Positions 33,810-45,472 of a DNA stretch of 64,000 nucleotides are shown here, one piece after another; positions within the stretch are counted from its first letter, which is position 1; the number at the start of each line of letters is the position of its first letter. A program made the translations under genes and the position numbers. The stretch spans positions 372,001 to 436,000 of the forward strand of contig CAVTBC010000004.1 of NCBI GenBank assembly GCA_963732865.1, given 5' to 3'. Below the pieces are notes generated by a model. The model ran no database searches, had not been told where the DNA came from, and saw nothing but the letters and a program-made list of their open reading frames with translations. This DNA comes from JADLGL01 sp963732865 (GTDB taxonomy: Bacteria > Pseudomonadota > Alphaproteobacteria > Rhizobiales > Kaistiaceae).

Positions 33810-34601
33810 ATGGCTGACTATCCGAATCCCTCCCGCCGTTTCGGCACGGCGGCGCCGGCCGCTGCGGCAGGCGAGATCGATCTGGGCCTGCGGGCCCACA
33901 TGGTCCGCGTCTACAACTACATGATGGTCGGGCTCGGCATCACCGGGCTGGTGGCCTTCGCCACCTTCATGCTGACGACGTCGACGACGCCGGAAGTTTT
34001 GAGTGACGGGTTCGCGCACGCAATCGGCGCGCGCTATCTCAATAGCTTGGGCGAGACCCTCTACGCCAGCCCGCTGATGTATGCGATCATCTTCGCCCCG
34101 TTGGTGCTCGTGTTGTTCATGAGCTTCCGCATCGGCAAAATGAGCGTCGGCGCGGCGCAGACGACCTTCTGGGTCTTCTCGGCGCTGATGGGCCTGTCGC
34201 TGTCGTCGATCTTCCTCGCCTACACGTCGGAGAGCATCGTCCAGGTGTTCTTCATCACCGCCGCCACGTTCGGCGCGATGAGCCTGTGGGGCTACACGAC
34301 GAAGCGCGATCTGACCGGAATGGGGTCGTTCCTGTTCATGGGCCTGATCGGCATCATCATCGCGATGGTGGTGAACATCTTCCTGCAGTCGAGCGGCCTG
34401 TCCTGGATCGTGTCGATCCTCGGCGTCCTGATCTTCACCGGGCTCACCGCCTATGACACCCAGAAGATCAAGGAAATGTACTATGTCGGCGATGACGGGT
34501 CGGTCGCGGGCAAGAAGGCGATCATGGGGGCGCTCCGCCTCTATCTCGACTTCATCAACCTGTTCCTGATGCTGCTGCGTCTCATGGGCAATCGCCAGTA
34601 G
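33810..34601 (+). CDS. Bax inhibitor-1/YccA family membrane protein
   Basis: A 263-aa polytopic inner-membrane protein of the BI-1 (YbhL/YccA) family. Seven hydrophobic segments follow a soluble N terminus of about 30 residues. The conserved C-terminal GLTAYDTQKIKEMYY and ALRLYLDFINLFLMLLRL carry the acidic residues of the putative pH sensor and calcium leak pore. Bacterial members interact with FtsH or act as channels. An intrinsic terminator follows the stop. Confidence 0.93.
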   Translation: MADYPNPSRRFGTAAPAAAAGEIDLGLRAHMVRVYNYMMVGLGITGLVAFATFMLTTSTTPEVLSDGFAHAIGARYLNSLGETLYASPLMYAIIFAPLVLVLFMSFRIGKMSVGAAQTTFWVFSALMGLSLSSIFLAYTSESIVQVFFITAATFGAMSLWGYTTKRDLTGMGSFLFMGLIGIIIAMVVNIFLQSSGLSWIVSILGVLIFTGLTAYDTQKIKEMYYVGDDGSVAGKKAIMGALRLYLDFINLFLMLLRLMGNRQ

Positions 34602-34624
34602 GCCCAGTGTCAGGCTAGAGATTG

Positions 34625-34651
34625 AAGGCGCGGCTCCGTCCGCGCCTTTTT
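34625..34651 (+). terminator. Intrinsic terminator after the YbhL-type gene
   Basis: The arms AAGGCGCGG and CCGCGCCTT (9 bp, perfect) surround a CTCCGT loop and are followed by TTTCT. It lies 24 bp after the stop codon. Confidence 0.9.
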
Positions 34652-34665
34652 CTTTGGGGCTTGGG

Positions 34666-35199
34666 ATGACGCAGTCCGTTGAAATCCGCTTCGCGACCGA
34701 GGCCGATCTCCCGGCGATCACAGCCATCTATGGCGAGGCCGTCGCCAACGGCACCGGCAGCTTCGAACTCGAAGGCCCGACCGAGGCGGAAATGGCCGGG
34801 CGCTATGCCTCGCTGCAGGCCGGCAATTTCCCGTTCTTTGTTGCCGAGCGCGACGGCGCCGTCATCGGCTTCGCCTATGCCGGACCCTATCGCGAGAGGC
34901 CGGCCTATCGCTTCACGGTGCAGGACGCGATCTATCTGGCGCCCGATGCGCGCGGGCAGGGGATCGGCCGGCGCCTTCTGACCGCATTGATTGACGAAGC
35001 GGGGCGCCGGGGCTTTCGCCAGATGGTCGGCATCGTCGGCGATTCGGAGAACCGCGCTTCCATCGGTCTCCACCGGTCGCTCGGCTTCGCGATGGTCGGC
35101 ACGCTCGCCAATGTCGGCTGGAAACACGGCCGCTGGCTCGACACCGTGTTCACGCAGTTGGTGCTGGGGCAGGGCGAGAAGGCCCCGCCGGAAGACTAG
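34666..35199 (+). CDS. GNAT acetyltransferase (phosphinothricin/methionine sulfoximine type)
   Basis: A 177-aa GNAT enzyme of the Pat/YncA type, which acetylates the amino group of phosphinothricin, methionine sulfoximine or similar compounds. Typical features are IYGEAVANGTGSFEL near residue 20, the acetyl-CoA loop RGQGIGRRLL at 98-107 and GLHRSLGFAMVG at 136-147. The start is the ATG at 34666 (MTQSVEIRF), after TTGGG. It follows the terminator of the previous gene, so it needs its own promoter. Natural substrate unknown. Confidence 0.9.
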   Translation: MTQSVEIRFATEADLPAITAIYGEAVANGTGSFELEGPTEAEMAGRYASLQAGNFPFFVAERDGAVIGFAYAGPYRERPAYRFTVQDAIYLAPDARGQGIGRRLLTALIDEAGRRGFRQMVGIVGDSENRASIGLHRSLGFAMVGTLANVGWKHGRWLDTVFTQLVLGQGEKAPPED

Positions 35200-35576
35200 G
35201 CCTTGACCAGCCGGAGACCGCGATCGAGGGCGAACAGCACCTGCTGCAGATCGTGGCCGCGCTTGAGGATCAGTCCGCCGGCGGCGAGGATCGAATAGGC
35301 GCCCTGGCGGCGGGCCAACTGCGGCTTCTTGACGATGCGATAGAGCGGCATTTCCGAACTGCGGCGGAAAATTGAGAAGACCGCCTCTTCGCGGCGGTGG
35401 TCGATGGCGTAGTCGCGCCATTCGCCGGCGGCGACCTTGCGGCCGTAGATGCGCAGGATGGCGTCTATCTCTCGCCGATCGAAGCGGATCTCCGGTGGGC
35501 TGGAGGCCGAGGCGGCCTGGGCTGCGCGATGCCGCAGGCGGCCGCCGATTTGCTCTTCGTCGTCACACTCGCTCAT
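35196..35576 (-). CDS. DUF2794 domain-containing protein
   Basis: A 126-aa cytoplasmic protein of the DUF2794 family, found in alphaproteobacteria. Conserved parts are IRFDRREIDAILRIYGRKV, EWRDYAID and SEMPLYRIVKKPQLA. The function is unknown. I use the ATG of MSECDDEE as start; upstream in-frame codons to 35663 do not look coding. It overlaps the GNAT gene by four bases at the 3' ends. Confidence 0.85.
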   Translation of the reverse strand: MSECDDEEQIGGRLRHRAAQAASASSPPEIRFDRREIDAILRIYGRKVAAGEWRDYAIDHRREEAVFSIFRRSSEMPLYRIVKKPQLARRQGAYSILAAGGLILKRGHDLQQVLFALDRGLRLVKA

Positions 35577-35948
35577 GGCGCCCCTGACCGCTGTTATCGG
35601 CAGGATGATTGCGCCGTTTGGACGAGGAGACAAGCCGTGCCGCAGCGGCCGGGCCGCCGCCATTCACAATTCCTTAGTTTCGCCTACTTTCAGCCCTTGC
35701 AAGGCCATCTTGGATACCCAATATCCAGACTGTTGCCTCAGACGGTCCGGTTCGGCGGAGCTTCGGTTTTCTCAGCCCCCCAGCCCCCCGGGGTCCTGTC
35801 GGACCGGACCACTGATCTTCAGTCCAATGATCCCCAAGAAATCTTCGGCCGGCGCAAGCCGGCCTTTTTTGTGCCTGCGGTCTTGAAGCCCTGGACGGCC
35901 AAGCGATATCACGGCCCGTTCGCAACGATCACAGACCCAACGGGCCCG
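35577..35948 (+). other. 372-bp region before htpG with a terminator and possible small RNA
   Basis: No coding region is supported. A GGTCCGGT / ACCGGACC inverted repeat (near 35743 and 35802) and an intrinsic terminator at 35847-35870 lie on the plus strand. No plus-strand gene precedes them for more than 600 bp, so a small RNA ending at the terminator is possible. htpG starts 79 bp after the terminator. Confidence 0.4.
35847..35870 (+). terminator. Intrinsic terminator with no preceding gene
   Basis: The arms GGCCGGC and GCCGGCC (7 bp, perfect) surround a GCAA loop and are followed by six T. It faces the plus strand, upstream of htpG. Confidence 0.85.
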
Positions 35949-37826
35949 ATGACCGGCACGACCACCGACACGACCTCCCGTCCTTTTACCGCCGAAGTGG
36001 CGCAGCTGCTGCGCCTGATGGTGCATTCGGTCTATTCCGACCGCGACGTCTTCCTGCGCGAGCTGATCTCCAACGCGGCCGACGCCTGCGAAAGGCTCCG
36101 GGTCGAAGCCCTGGAGAAGCCCGGCCTGCTCGGCGAGGACGCTGCGTTTCGTATCACGCTGACGCCTGATGCAAAGGCGGGGACGCTCACCGTCGAAGAC
36201 AACGGCGTCGGCATGGACGACGAGGCGCTGACGCTCAATCTCGGCACGATCGCCCGTTCGGGCACGCGGGCCTTCCTCGAGGCCAAGCCGAATGACGGCA
36301 GTCAGCTGATTGGGCAATTCGGCGTCGGCTTCTACGCGGCGTTCATGGTCGCGGACGAAGTGGAAGTCGTCTCCCGTCCGGTCGGCAGCGACAAGGCGTG
36401 GCGCTGGCGGTCCGACGGCAAGGGGACGTTCACCGTCGAGCCGGCCGAACTCGCCGACGCACCGAAACGTGGCACGCGCGTTATCCTGCATCTCAGCGAA
36501 GAGGCCAAGACTTTCGCCGAAGCCTCGACGATCGAGCGTGTGGTCGCGGCGCATTCGGCGCATGTGCCCGTGCCGATCATGCTCACCGTGGCGGATGGCA
36601 CGGTCAAGGAACTCACCGATGGCAGCGCGCTGTGGCGGAAGCCGAAGGCCGAGATCGACGCCAAGGCCTATGCCGAGTTCTACAGCCATGTCAGCGGCCA
36701 ATATGACGAGCCGGCGGTGACGCTGCATTTCCGCGCCGAGGGGCGGCAGGAATATTCCGCTCTGCTCTTCGTGCCGTCGATGAAGCCGTTCGATTTGTTC
36801 GATCCGGCGCGCAAGGGGCGGATCAAGCTCTATGTCCGCCGCGTCTTCATCACCGACGAGGCCAACATTCTGCCGGCCTGGCTGCGCTTCGTGCGTGGTG
36901 TGATCGATTTGGAGGATCTGCCGCTCAATCTGTCGCGCGAAATGCTGCAGTCCAATCCGATGCTGACGCAGATCGGCAAGGGAGCGACGACCCGCCTTCT
37001 CGCCGAACTGGAGCGGCTGGCGAAGGACGACAACGACGCTTTCCTCAAGGTATGGACGGCATTCGGCCCGGTGGTGAAGGAGGGCCTTTATGAGGACCCC
37101 GAGCGCCGGGACGCACTGTTCTCGATTGCCCGCTTCAAGACATCCCGTTCGGGCGACGGTTGGCGCAGCCTCGCCGACTATGTCGGCGATCTGAAGCCGA
37201 ACCAGACGGCGATCTACTATGCCCTCGGCGACAGCCCGCAGGCGATCGCCGGCAGTCCGCATCTGGAAGGCTTCGCCAAGCGCGACGTCGAGGTTCTCTA
37301 CCTCGCCGATCCGGTGGATGCGTTCTGGGTGCAGACGGCGCTAGGCTACGAGGGCAAGCCGTTCCAGTCGATCACGCAGGGCGCCAGCGATCTGTCGGCC
37401 ATTCCGGTGGCGACATCGGACGAAAGCGAGGCCGCCGAACCGGCGCCGAAGGCGGCGGTGGCGACATTGGCCGCGCGCATGAAACAGGCGCTCGGCGACC
37501 GCGTCAGCGATGTGCGGGCATCGGATCGGCTGACCGACAGCCCCGTCTGCTTGGTCGCCGCCGATCAGGGACCAGACCGGCAGCTTGAGAAGATCCTGGC
37601 GTCGCAGCGCGAGGCGGTCGCCAGCGGTGCGCCGGTGCTTGAAATCAACCCCGGCCATCCGCTGATCAAGGCGCTGGTGGACAAGGTCGCCGGTGGCGGC
37701 GATCTCGTCGACAACGCAGCTTTCGTGCTGTTCGGTCAGGCCTCTATTCTTGAGGGCGAACCGCCCGCAGATGCGCCAGACTTCGCGCGCCGTATCGGCA
37801 AGCTTCTGGAAGCGAGTTTGACCTAG
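35949..37826 (+). CDS. htpG: Molecular chaperone HtpG (bacterial Hsp90)
   Basis: A 625-aa ATP-dependent Hsp90 chaperone. The ATP lid and Bergerat fold motifs are visible: DVFLRELISNAADAC, DNGVGMDDEAL and GQFGVGFYAAF. The middle domain has FYSHVSGQYDEPAVTLHFRAEG-type sequence and LYVRRVFI-TDE. The C-terminal dimerisation domain follows. I choose the ATG at 35949 (MTGTTTDT); the frame is open to 35397 upstream, but that region contains a terminator. No strong ribosome site is visible. The gene is convergent with the DUF1223 gene. Confidence 0.96.
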   Translation: MTGTTTDTTSRPFTAEVAQLLRLMVHSVYSDRDVFLRELISNAADACERLRVEALEKPGLLGEDAAFRITLTPDAKAGTLTVEDNGVGMDDEALTLNLGTIARSGTRAFLEAKPNDGSQLIGQFGVGFYAAFMVADEVEVVSRPVGSDKAWRWRSDGKGTFTVEPAELADAPKRGTRVILHLSEEAKTFAEASTIERVVAAHSAHVPVPIMLTVADGTVKELTDGSALWRKPKAEIDAKAYAEFYSHVSGQYDEPAVTLHFRAEGRQEYSALLFVPSMKPFDLFDPARKGRIKLYVRRVFITDEANILPAWLRFVRGVIDLEDLPLNLSREMLQSNPMLTQIGKGATTRLLAELERLAKDDNDAFLKVWTAFGPVVKEGLYEDPERRDALFSIARFKTSRSGDGWRSLADYVGDLKPNQTAIYYALGDSPQAIAGSPHLEGFAKRDVEVLYLADPVDAFWVQTALGYEGKPFQSITQGASDLSAIPVATSDESEAAEPAPKAAVATLAARMKQALGDRVSDVRASDRLTDSPVCLVAADQGPDRQLEKILASQREAVASGAPVLEINPGHPLIKALVDKVAGGGDLVDNAAFVLFGQASILEGEPPADAPDFARRIGKLLEASLT

Positions 37827-37828
37827 AG

Positions 37829-38572
37829 CTAGTCGAGATCGTAGGCGGCGGCGCCCAGAACCTGCCCCGGCAGGCCGGAAACATTCTGCTGCAGGATCAC
37901 CGCGAAACCGTCGGCGCCGGCGTCGTTCATTTCCATCATCGGCAGTTCGATCGACATCGCCTGACCGCGCCACATGGCAAGGCCATGCATGCCGAGGACG
38001 ATGTGATGATAGGTCACCGTCCGCCCGGCATTCTCGCCACGGCCGATATCGACGGTGGCGACGTCCTGATACATCACCAGCCAGATCGCGCCCCAGGCCG
38101 GGGCGCCGTCAACGGCGGCGCCGACGTCGACCTTCATGCCGCTGTTCACTGGCATGATCGTCATCTCGACGCTGGGAAGTTCACGCGCCTGGGCGATAGC
38201 GCCTTCGATGGCACTCCGGTCGCTGCCGACAACGTGCCAGACGCCGTCCACGATCATCTGCGGCGTGTAGACCTGACCGTCCCCACGCGCCTGAGCATAG
38301 GCATATTGCCGTTCCGTGTGGGCGTGGCGGGCAAAGGTGTCCTCCCAGCCCAGATAGTTCCAATAATCCACGGCGAGGGACAGGGCGATGACACCGTCCC
38401 GGTCGACATAGTCGGCGAAAAGGGCATCGGCGGGTGGGCAGCTCGAGCAGCCCTGGCTGGTGAACAGCTCGAGCAACACGGGGCCGGCCAAGGCCGACGT
38501 TGCCGCCAGCGAAGCCCCGATACTCGATCCGATGGCGAGCACTCCGATGCGGAGCGCCGTCGGTATTGTCAT
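37829..38572 (-). CDS. DUF1223 thioredoxin-fold secreted protein
   Basis: A 247-aa periplasmic protein of the DUF1223 family. The signal peptide covers about residues 1-29. Right after it comes LELFTSQGCSSCPPADA with a redox-like C42-x-x-C45 at the start of a thioredoxin fold. Also seen are DYWNYLGWEDTFA and YTPQMIVDG. The family is widespread in alphaproteobacteria and its partner proteins are unknown. Its 3' end lies two bases from that of htpG. Confidence 0.88.
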   Translation of the reverse strand: MTIPTALRIGVLAIGSSIGASLAATSALAGPVLLELFTSQGCSSCPPADALFADYVDRDGVIALSLAVDYWNYLGWEDTFARHAHTERQYAYAQARGDGQVYTPQMIVDGVWHVVGSDRSAIEGAIAQARELPSVEMTIMPVNSGMKVDVGAAVDGAPAWGAIWLVMYQDVATVDIGRGENAGRTVTYHHIVLGMHGLAMWRGQAMSIELPMMEMNDAGADGFAVILQQNVSGLPGQVLGAAAYDLD

Positions 38573-38717
38573 CCTGACCGCTCAAACATGATGGCCGCCC
38601 GGCGCCGAAATGGCACCGAGCCCGCTCCGATGGATGGCACGCTATGGCTGGCTCCGAGACGGCGCCAGTCACTTTCGGTTGACAGCAAAGCTTTGTGATC
38701 CCCCAATATTGTGGGCG

Positions 38718-41507
<2,790 letters not shown>

Positions 41508-41733
41508 GGGCTATCCTTGGCAAAGACGAGAATGCACCTGCGTGGCCGAGTTGTCATCGCAGGTCAATGGCGGCGGGAAGCTAAAACCCTGTCGAATGGT
41601 GCGTTAACCCAAGCCCGCGGGGTTGCTGGGCTTATAGGAAATTATGGTATCGAGAGCCAGACGAACAGGAAGTCTCAGTGCCGCACAGCCCTCGCCCAAA
41701 TCCGATAGCAAAGTTCTGGCCAAGGGCGGCGCC

Positions 41734-42336
41734 ATGCGCCTGACGGGCAGGTCGCTCACATCCGAGCGGGGCGGGCGTCCCGTGTTCGACGACATTTCCT
41801 TTGCCATCGGGGACGGCGATCTCCTCACCGTCACAGGCCCCAATGGGGCGGGCAAATCGACGCTGCTGCGCATCATCGCCGGGTTGTTGCCGGCGACCGC
41901 CGGCGATGTGCGTGTCGAGCCGGAACCCGATGGTCCGCGCGGGATTGCGATGCACTATCTCGGCCATCGCGACGGGTTGAAGCCGGCGCTGACCGTGCGC
42001 GAGAACATCATCTTCTGGCGTAGCACGGCGGGAGCGACGGGGCTCACCCCGATCGAAGCGCTGGATCGCGTCCGCCTACCGCATCTCATCGATCTGCCGG
42101 CCGGCATCCTTTCGGCCGGCCAGAAACGCCGCGTCGCCATCGCCCGGCTCCTCGCCGTGCAGCGGCCGATCTGGCTGCTGGATGAGCCGACAGCCGCGCT
42201 CGATGCCCAATCCGAAGGCGAACTCGGCGACATCATCGGCGAGCACATCGCCGGCGGGGGCATGGTCGTTGCCGCGACGCACCTCAAGCTGCCGGTCGCC
42301 GCGACGCAGAACATCGCGATGGGTGGCCGCGGGTGA
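41734..42336 (+). CDS. ccmA: Heme exporter ATP-binding protein CcmA
   Basis: A 200-aa ABC ATPase for cytochrome c maturation. Walker A is TGPNGAGKST, the signature LSAGQKRRVA and Walker B IWLLDEPTAALD. With CcmB, CcmC and CcmD it releases heme-loaded CcmE. The start is the ATG of MRLTGRSL; upstream in-frame codons to 41644 are not needed. It overlaps ccmB by four bases (GTGA). Confidence 0.93.
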   Translation: MRLTGRSLTSERGGRPVFDDISFAIGDGDLLTVTGPNGAGKSTLLRIIAGLLPATAGDVRVEPEPDGPRGIAMHYLGHRDGLKPALTVRENIIFWRSTAGATGLTPIEALDRVRLPHLIDLPAGILSAGQKRRVAIARLLAVQRPIWLLDEPTAALDAQSEGELGDIIGEHIAGGGMVVAATHLKLPVAATQNIAMGGRG

Positions 42337-43001
42337 AGGCCTTCCTCGCCGTCACCGGCCAGACGATCATCCTTTCCTACCGTGTCGGCGGCGGGGCGTT
42401 GATCGGCGTCCTTTTCTTCCTCTCGGTGCTGGTGGTGGTGCCGTTCGGCGTCGGGCCGGACCTCAACCTTCTGGCGCGGATAGGCCCGGCGGTGCTGTGG
42501 ATCGGGGCGCTGCTTGCGACGCTGCTCGGCCTCGACCGCCTGTTCCAGGACGACCGTGACGACGGCAGCCTGGATCAGTTGCTCCTCTCCGGCCTGCCGC
42601 TGGAGGCGATGGTTCTCGCCAAGGCGATCGGCCATTGGGTCGCGACCGGCCTGCCGCTGGTAGTGGCGACGCCGGTGCTGTCGCTGCTTCTCAATCTGCA
42701 GCCGGCGGCAGTGTGGACGGTGACGCTGACGCTGCTCGTCGGGACGCCGGCACTGACATTGATCGGCACGATCGGGGCAGCGCTGATGGTGGCGCTCCGG
42801 CGCGGCGGCATGATGGTCGCGGTGCTGATCCTGCCCTTCACGGTGCCGACGCTCATCTTCGGGGTCTCCGCCGATGACGCCGCGATCACCGGGCCGAGCC
42901 CGTTTTGGCCGCCCTTCCTCATCCTGATTGCGTTGACCTTGCTGGCCCTTGTCATCGGTCCAGTTGCCGGTGCTGCGGCGATTCGCGCTGCCGAGGACTG
43001 A
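42333..43001 (+). CDS. ccmB: Heme exporter membrane protein CcmB
   Basis: A 222-aa inner-membrane protein with about six helices. It starts at a GTG that overlaps the ccmA stop. Typical are GVGPDLNLLARIGPAVLWIG and RLFQDDRDDGSLDQLLLSG early in the protein. It forms the membrane part of the CcmABCD complex. Confidence 0.92.
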   Translation: MKAFLAVTGQTIILSYRVGGGALIGVLFFLSVLVVVPFGVGPDLNLLARIGPAVLWIGALLATLLGLDRLFQDDRDDGSLDQLLLSGLPLEAMVLAKAIGHWVATGLPLVVATPVLSLLLNLQPAAVWTVTLTLLVGTPALTLIGTIGAALMVALRRGGMMVAVLILPFTVPTLIFGVSADDAAITGPSPFWPPFLILIALTLLALVIGPVAGAAAIRAAED

Positions 43002-43104
43002 CTTCAAGTTGAATTGGCGGCGAAAGCGGAATAATTGACCGCTATCGCGACAACGCGCAAAGTCGCTGCAATCGCCCCGTCATCTGCCGGAAAAGGCCCA
43101 GATC

Positions 43105-43827
43105 ATGGCCCTGATACAACTCGCCAATCCGACGCGCTTCCTCTCGATCAGCGGCAAGATCCTGCCCTGGGCGTGGGGAGCGACCGTCATTCTCGTCGTC
43201 GCCGGCCTCTATTATGCGTTCCCCGGATCGCCCTCCGACTACCAGATGGGCGAGACCGTCCGCCTGATGTATGTCCATGTCCCGGCCGACTGGCTGGCCA
43301 TGCTGACCTATGGGCTGATGGCCGTCGCGGCCCTCGGCACGCTGATCTGGCGCCACCCGCTCGCCGACGTCACCGCCAAGGCCGCCGCACCGATCGGTGC
43401 CGCATTCACCTTCCTCGGCCTCGTCACCGGCATGCTTTGGGGCAAGCCGACCTGGGGCACCTACTGGGTGTGGGACGGCCGCCTGACCTCGTTCCTGGTC
43501 CTGTTCCTGGTCTATCTCGGCCTGATCGCGATCTGGCGCACCACCGACGACCAGGGCCGCGCCGGCCGCGTCGTGGCTGTGTTGACCCTGGTCGGCCTCG
43601 TCCTGCTGCCGATAATCCATTACTCCGTCACATGGTGGAGCACGCTGCATCAGCCTGCCGGCCTTCTCGAAGGCGACACCGATTCGTCATTCCTGCCACC
43701 GCTGTTCCTGATGCTGGGCGGCTATTCATTCATGTTCATCAGCGTGCTGCTGACGCGGATGCGGAACGAGATTCTCGGCCGCCGCCTGCGGACCATGCAG
43801 CTCAGCGCTGCCAACGCGGAGGCGTGA
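43105..43827 (+). CDS. ccmC: Heme transport protein CcmC
   Basis: A 240-aa membrane protein of the heme-handling family. The Trp-rich heme-binding motif is WGTYWVWDGRLTSFLVLF. It is flanked by conserved His in YVHVPADW and VTWWSTLHQPAG. It attaches heme to CcmE. It follows ccmB after a 103-bp gap. Confidence 0.94.
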   Translation: MALIQLANPTRFLSISGKILPWAWGATVILVVAGLYYAFPGSPSDYQMGETVRLMYVHVPADWLAMLTYGLMAVAALGTLIWRHPLADVTAKAAAPIGAAFTFLGLVTGMLWGKPTWGTYWVWDGRLTSFLVLFLVYLGLIAIWRTTDDQGRAGRVVAVLTLVGLVLLPIIHYSVTWWSTLHQPAGLLEGDTDSSFLPPLFLMLGGYSFMFISVLLTRMRNEILGRRLRTMQLSAANAEA

Positions 43828-43830
43828 TCC

Positions 43831-44031
43831 ATGGAACTCGGGCCACAGGCCGGCTACATCATCGCCGGCTACCTCATTTCCTTCGTCGTGATCGTCGGCC
43901 TCGTGGTCATGTCGCTGACCAACAGCCGGCGGGTGCAGGCGCGCATCGAAGAGCTTGAGGCGCGCGGTATTCGCCGCCGCTCCGACAAGAAGGCTCAGCC
44001 GGCCGTCGCGGACCAGGGAAGCAAGGTTTGA
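43831..44031 (+). CDS. ccmD: Heme exporter protein CcmD
   Basis: A 66-aa small membrane protein with one helix (about residues 6-28) followed by a basic cytoplasmic tail with RVQARIEELEARG. It stabilises CcmABC and helps release holo-CcmE. It lies three bases after ccmC. Confidence 0.88.
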   Translation: MELGPQAGYIIAGYLISFVVIVGLVVMSLTNSRRVQARIEELEARGIRRRSDKKAQPAVADQGSKV

Positions 44032-44660
44032 ACGAAGCCAAGTCTGGCCTCAGCACGGAGGTCGGCGGAGGGGACGGAAGCGGCAGGCGGCGGCGTTGGC
44101 TGGCCTATGCGCCGCTCGCCGTGTTCGCGGTCGTCGTCCTCGCCTTCACGATCCAGATCGTCACCGGCAAGGGCACAAAGGTTTTGCCCTCGGCGCTGCT
44201 CAACGAACCGGCGCCCGACTTCGACCTGCCACCGCTCGACGGCCTCACCAATGCGGAGGGACAGGTTCCGGGCTTCAACACGGCGACGCTGATGGGACAT
44301 GTGAGCGTCGTCAATGTCTGGGGCTCGTGGTGCGTACCCTGCCGGCAGGAACACCCGATCATCACCGAGCTTTCGGCCGATCCGCGCTTCCCCGTCTATG
44401 GCATCGACCATACCGACACGGTCGACGGAGCGCTCCAGTTTCTCGGCGGTTTCGGCAACCCCTATGACGCGGTCGGCTTCGACCCGCACCAGCGCGTGTC
44501 GATCGACTGGGGCGTCTATGGTGTGCCGGAAACCTTCATCCTCGACCGCAATGGGATCATCCGCCACAAGATTGTCGGCCCGATCACCGAGGAGACGCTA
44601 CAGAACGAGGTGATGCCGATAATCGAACGGCTTCTTGCCGACACGACGGGCGACAATTAG
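44028..44660 (+). CDS. ccmG: Thiol:disulfide interchange protein CcmG (DsbE)
   Basis: A 210-aa membrane-anchored thioredoxin that keeps apocytochrome c cysteines reduced for heme attachment. One N-terminal helix (about 25-45) precedes the thioredoxin domain, with WGSWCVPCRQEHP as active site and GVYGVPETFILD holding the cis-Pro. The start is a TTG overlapping the ccmD stop (TTGA). No ccmE, F or H genes follow, so the rest of the pathway lies elsewhere. Confidence 0.93.
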   Translation: MNEAKSGLSTEVGGGDGSGRRRRWLAYAPLAVFAVVVLAFTIQIVTGKGTKVLPSALLNEPAPDFDLPPLDGLTNAEGQVPGFNTATLMGHVSVVNVWGSWCVPCRQEHPIITELSADPRFPVYGIDHTDTVDGALQFLGGFGNPYDAVGFDPHQRVSIDWGVYGVPETFILDRNGIIRHKIVGPITEETLQNEVMPIIERLLADTTGDN

Positions 44661-44666
44661 TTCGGC

Positions 44667-44695
44667 TTGACAGGACCCACCTCCATCCTGATATT
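44667..44695 (+). promoter_or_regulatory. Candidate sigma70-type promoter for rplU-rpmA
   Basis: TTGACA (44667-44672), a 17-bp spacer, and GATATT (44690-44695). This would start transcription near 44702, about 100 bp before rplU. Confidence 0.45.
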
Positions 44696-44705
44696 GCGCG
44701 CCAAT

Positions 44706-44737
44706 TCGGGCGACGCTTGATGGCGGCCCGATTTTTT
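44706..44737 (+). terminator. Hairpin with T run between ccmG and rplU
   Basis: The arms TCGGGC and GCCCGA surround a 14-base loop and are followed by TTTTTTG. It can end the ccm operon. It also lies right after the candidate rplU promoter, so attenuation is possible. Confidence 0.6.
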
Positions 44738-44798
44738 GTTTCCAACGACTGAGAAGCTCGCCCTTTGAGGCGACGCGGGACACAACGAGTAAAAAACG

Positions 44799-45461
44799 AT
44801 GTTCGCAGTCATAAAAGCCGGCGGCCGGCAATACCGGGTCGCTGCCAACGACGTCATTGAGATCGACCGCATCGCGGGCGATGTCGGGGACGCGATTGCC
44901 TTTGATCAGGTTCTGATGCTCGGCGGGTCCGATGGGGCCACGGTCGGCAACCCGGTCGTCGACGGTGCGACCGTCGCCGGCGAGGTGGTCGAGCACCGCC
45001 GCGGCGCCAAGATCCTCGTCTTCAAGAAGCGCCGGCGCAAGAATTCGCGCCGTAGCCGGGGCCACCGCCAGCATCTGACGCTGGTGCGGATCACCGACAT
45101 TCTGACCGACGGCAAGGCAGCGCCGAAGAAGGCCGCAGCCAAGGCGAAGCCGAAGGCCGAGAAGGAAGAGCCGGCTGCCGAGGTGGCAACCGCCGCGCCG
45201 GTCGCGGCGACCGAGGCGCCCGCCGCCGCAGCGTTCACGCCGCCGGCCGGCGAACCCGACGATCTGAAGAAGATCAGCGGCGTCGGCAAGGTGCTCGAAG
45301 GCAAGCTGAACGCTATCGGCATCACCCGCTACGAGCAGATCGCCGCTTTCACGGCCGAGGATATCGCCAAGGTCGATGAATTGCTGAGCTTCAAGGGCCG
45401 CATCGAGCGCGAGGAATGGATCTCGCAGGCGGCGGAACTCGCCAAGGGCGAGCAGGCCTAG
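44799..45461 (+). CDS. rplU: Ribosomal protein L21 with a C-terminal helix-hairpin-helix extension
   Basis: A 220-aa L21, twice the normal length. Residues 1-103 are a normal L21 (FAVIKAGGRQYRVAANDVIE at the start, SRGHRQHLTLVRITDI at the end). Then comes a Lys/Ala/Pro-rich linker of about 40 residues. The last 70 residues hold a domain DDLKKISGVGKVLEGKLNAI with two helix-hairpin-helix-like turns, as in DUF4332-like DNA or RNA binding domains. The linker and domain have no counterpart in E. coli L21. The rpmA gene follows 11 bp later. Confidence 0.92.
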   Translation: MFAVIKAGGRQYRVAANDVIEIDRIAGDVGDAIAFDQVLMLGGSDGATVGNPVVDGATVAGEVVEHRRGAKILVFKKRRRKNSRRSRGHRQHLTLVRITDILTDGKAAPKKAAAKAKPKAEKEEPAAEVATAAPVAATEAPAAAAFTPPAGEPDDLKKISGVGKVLEGKLNAIGITRYEQIAAFTAEDIAKVDELLSFKGRIEREEWISQAAELAKGEQA

Positions 45462-45472
45462 GAGAACGAACG

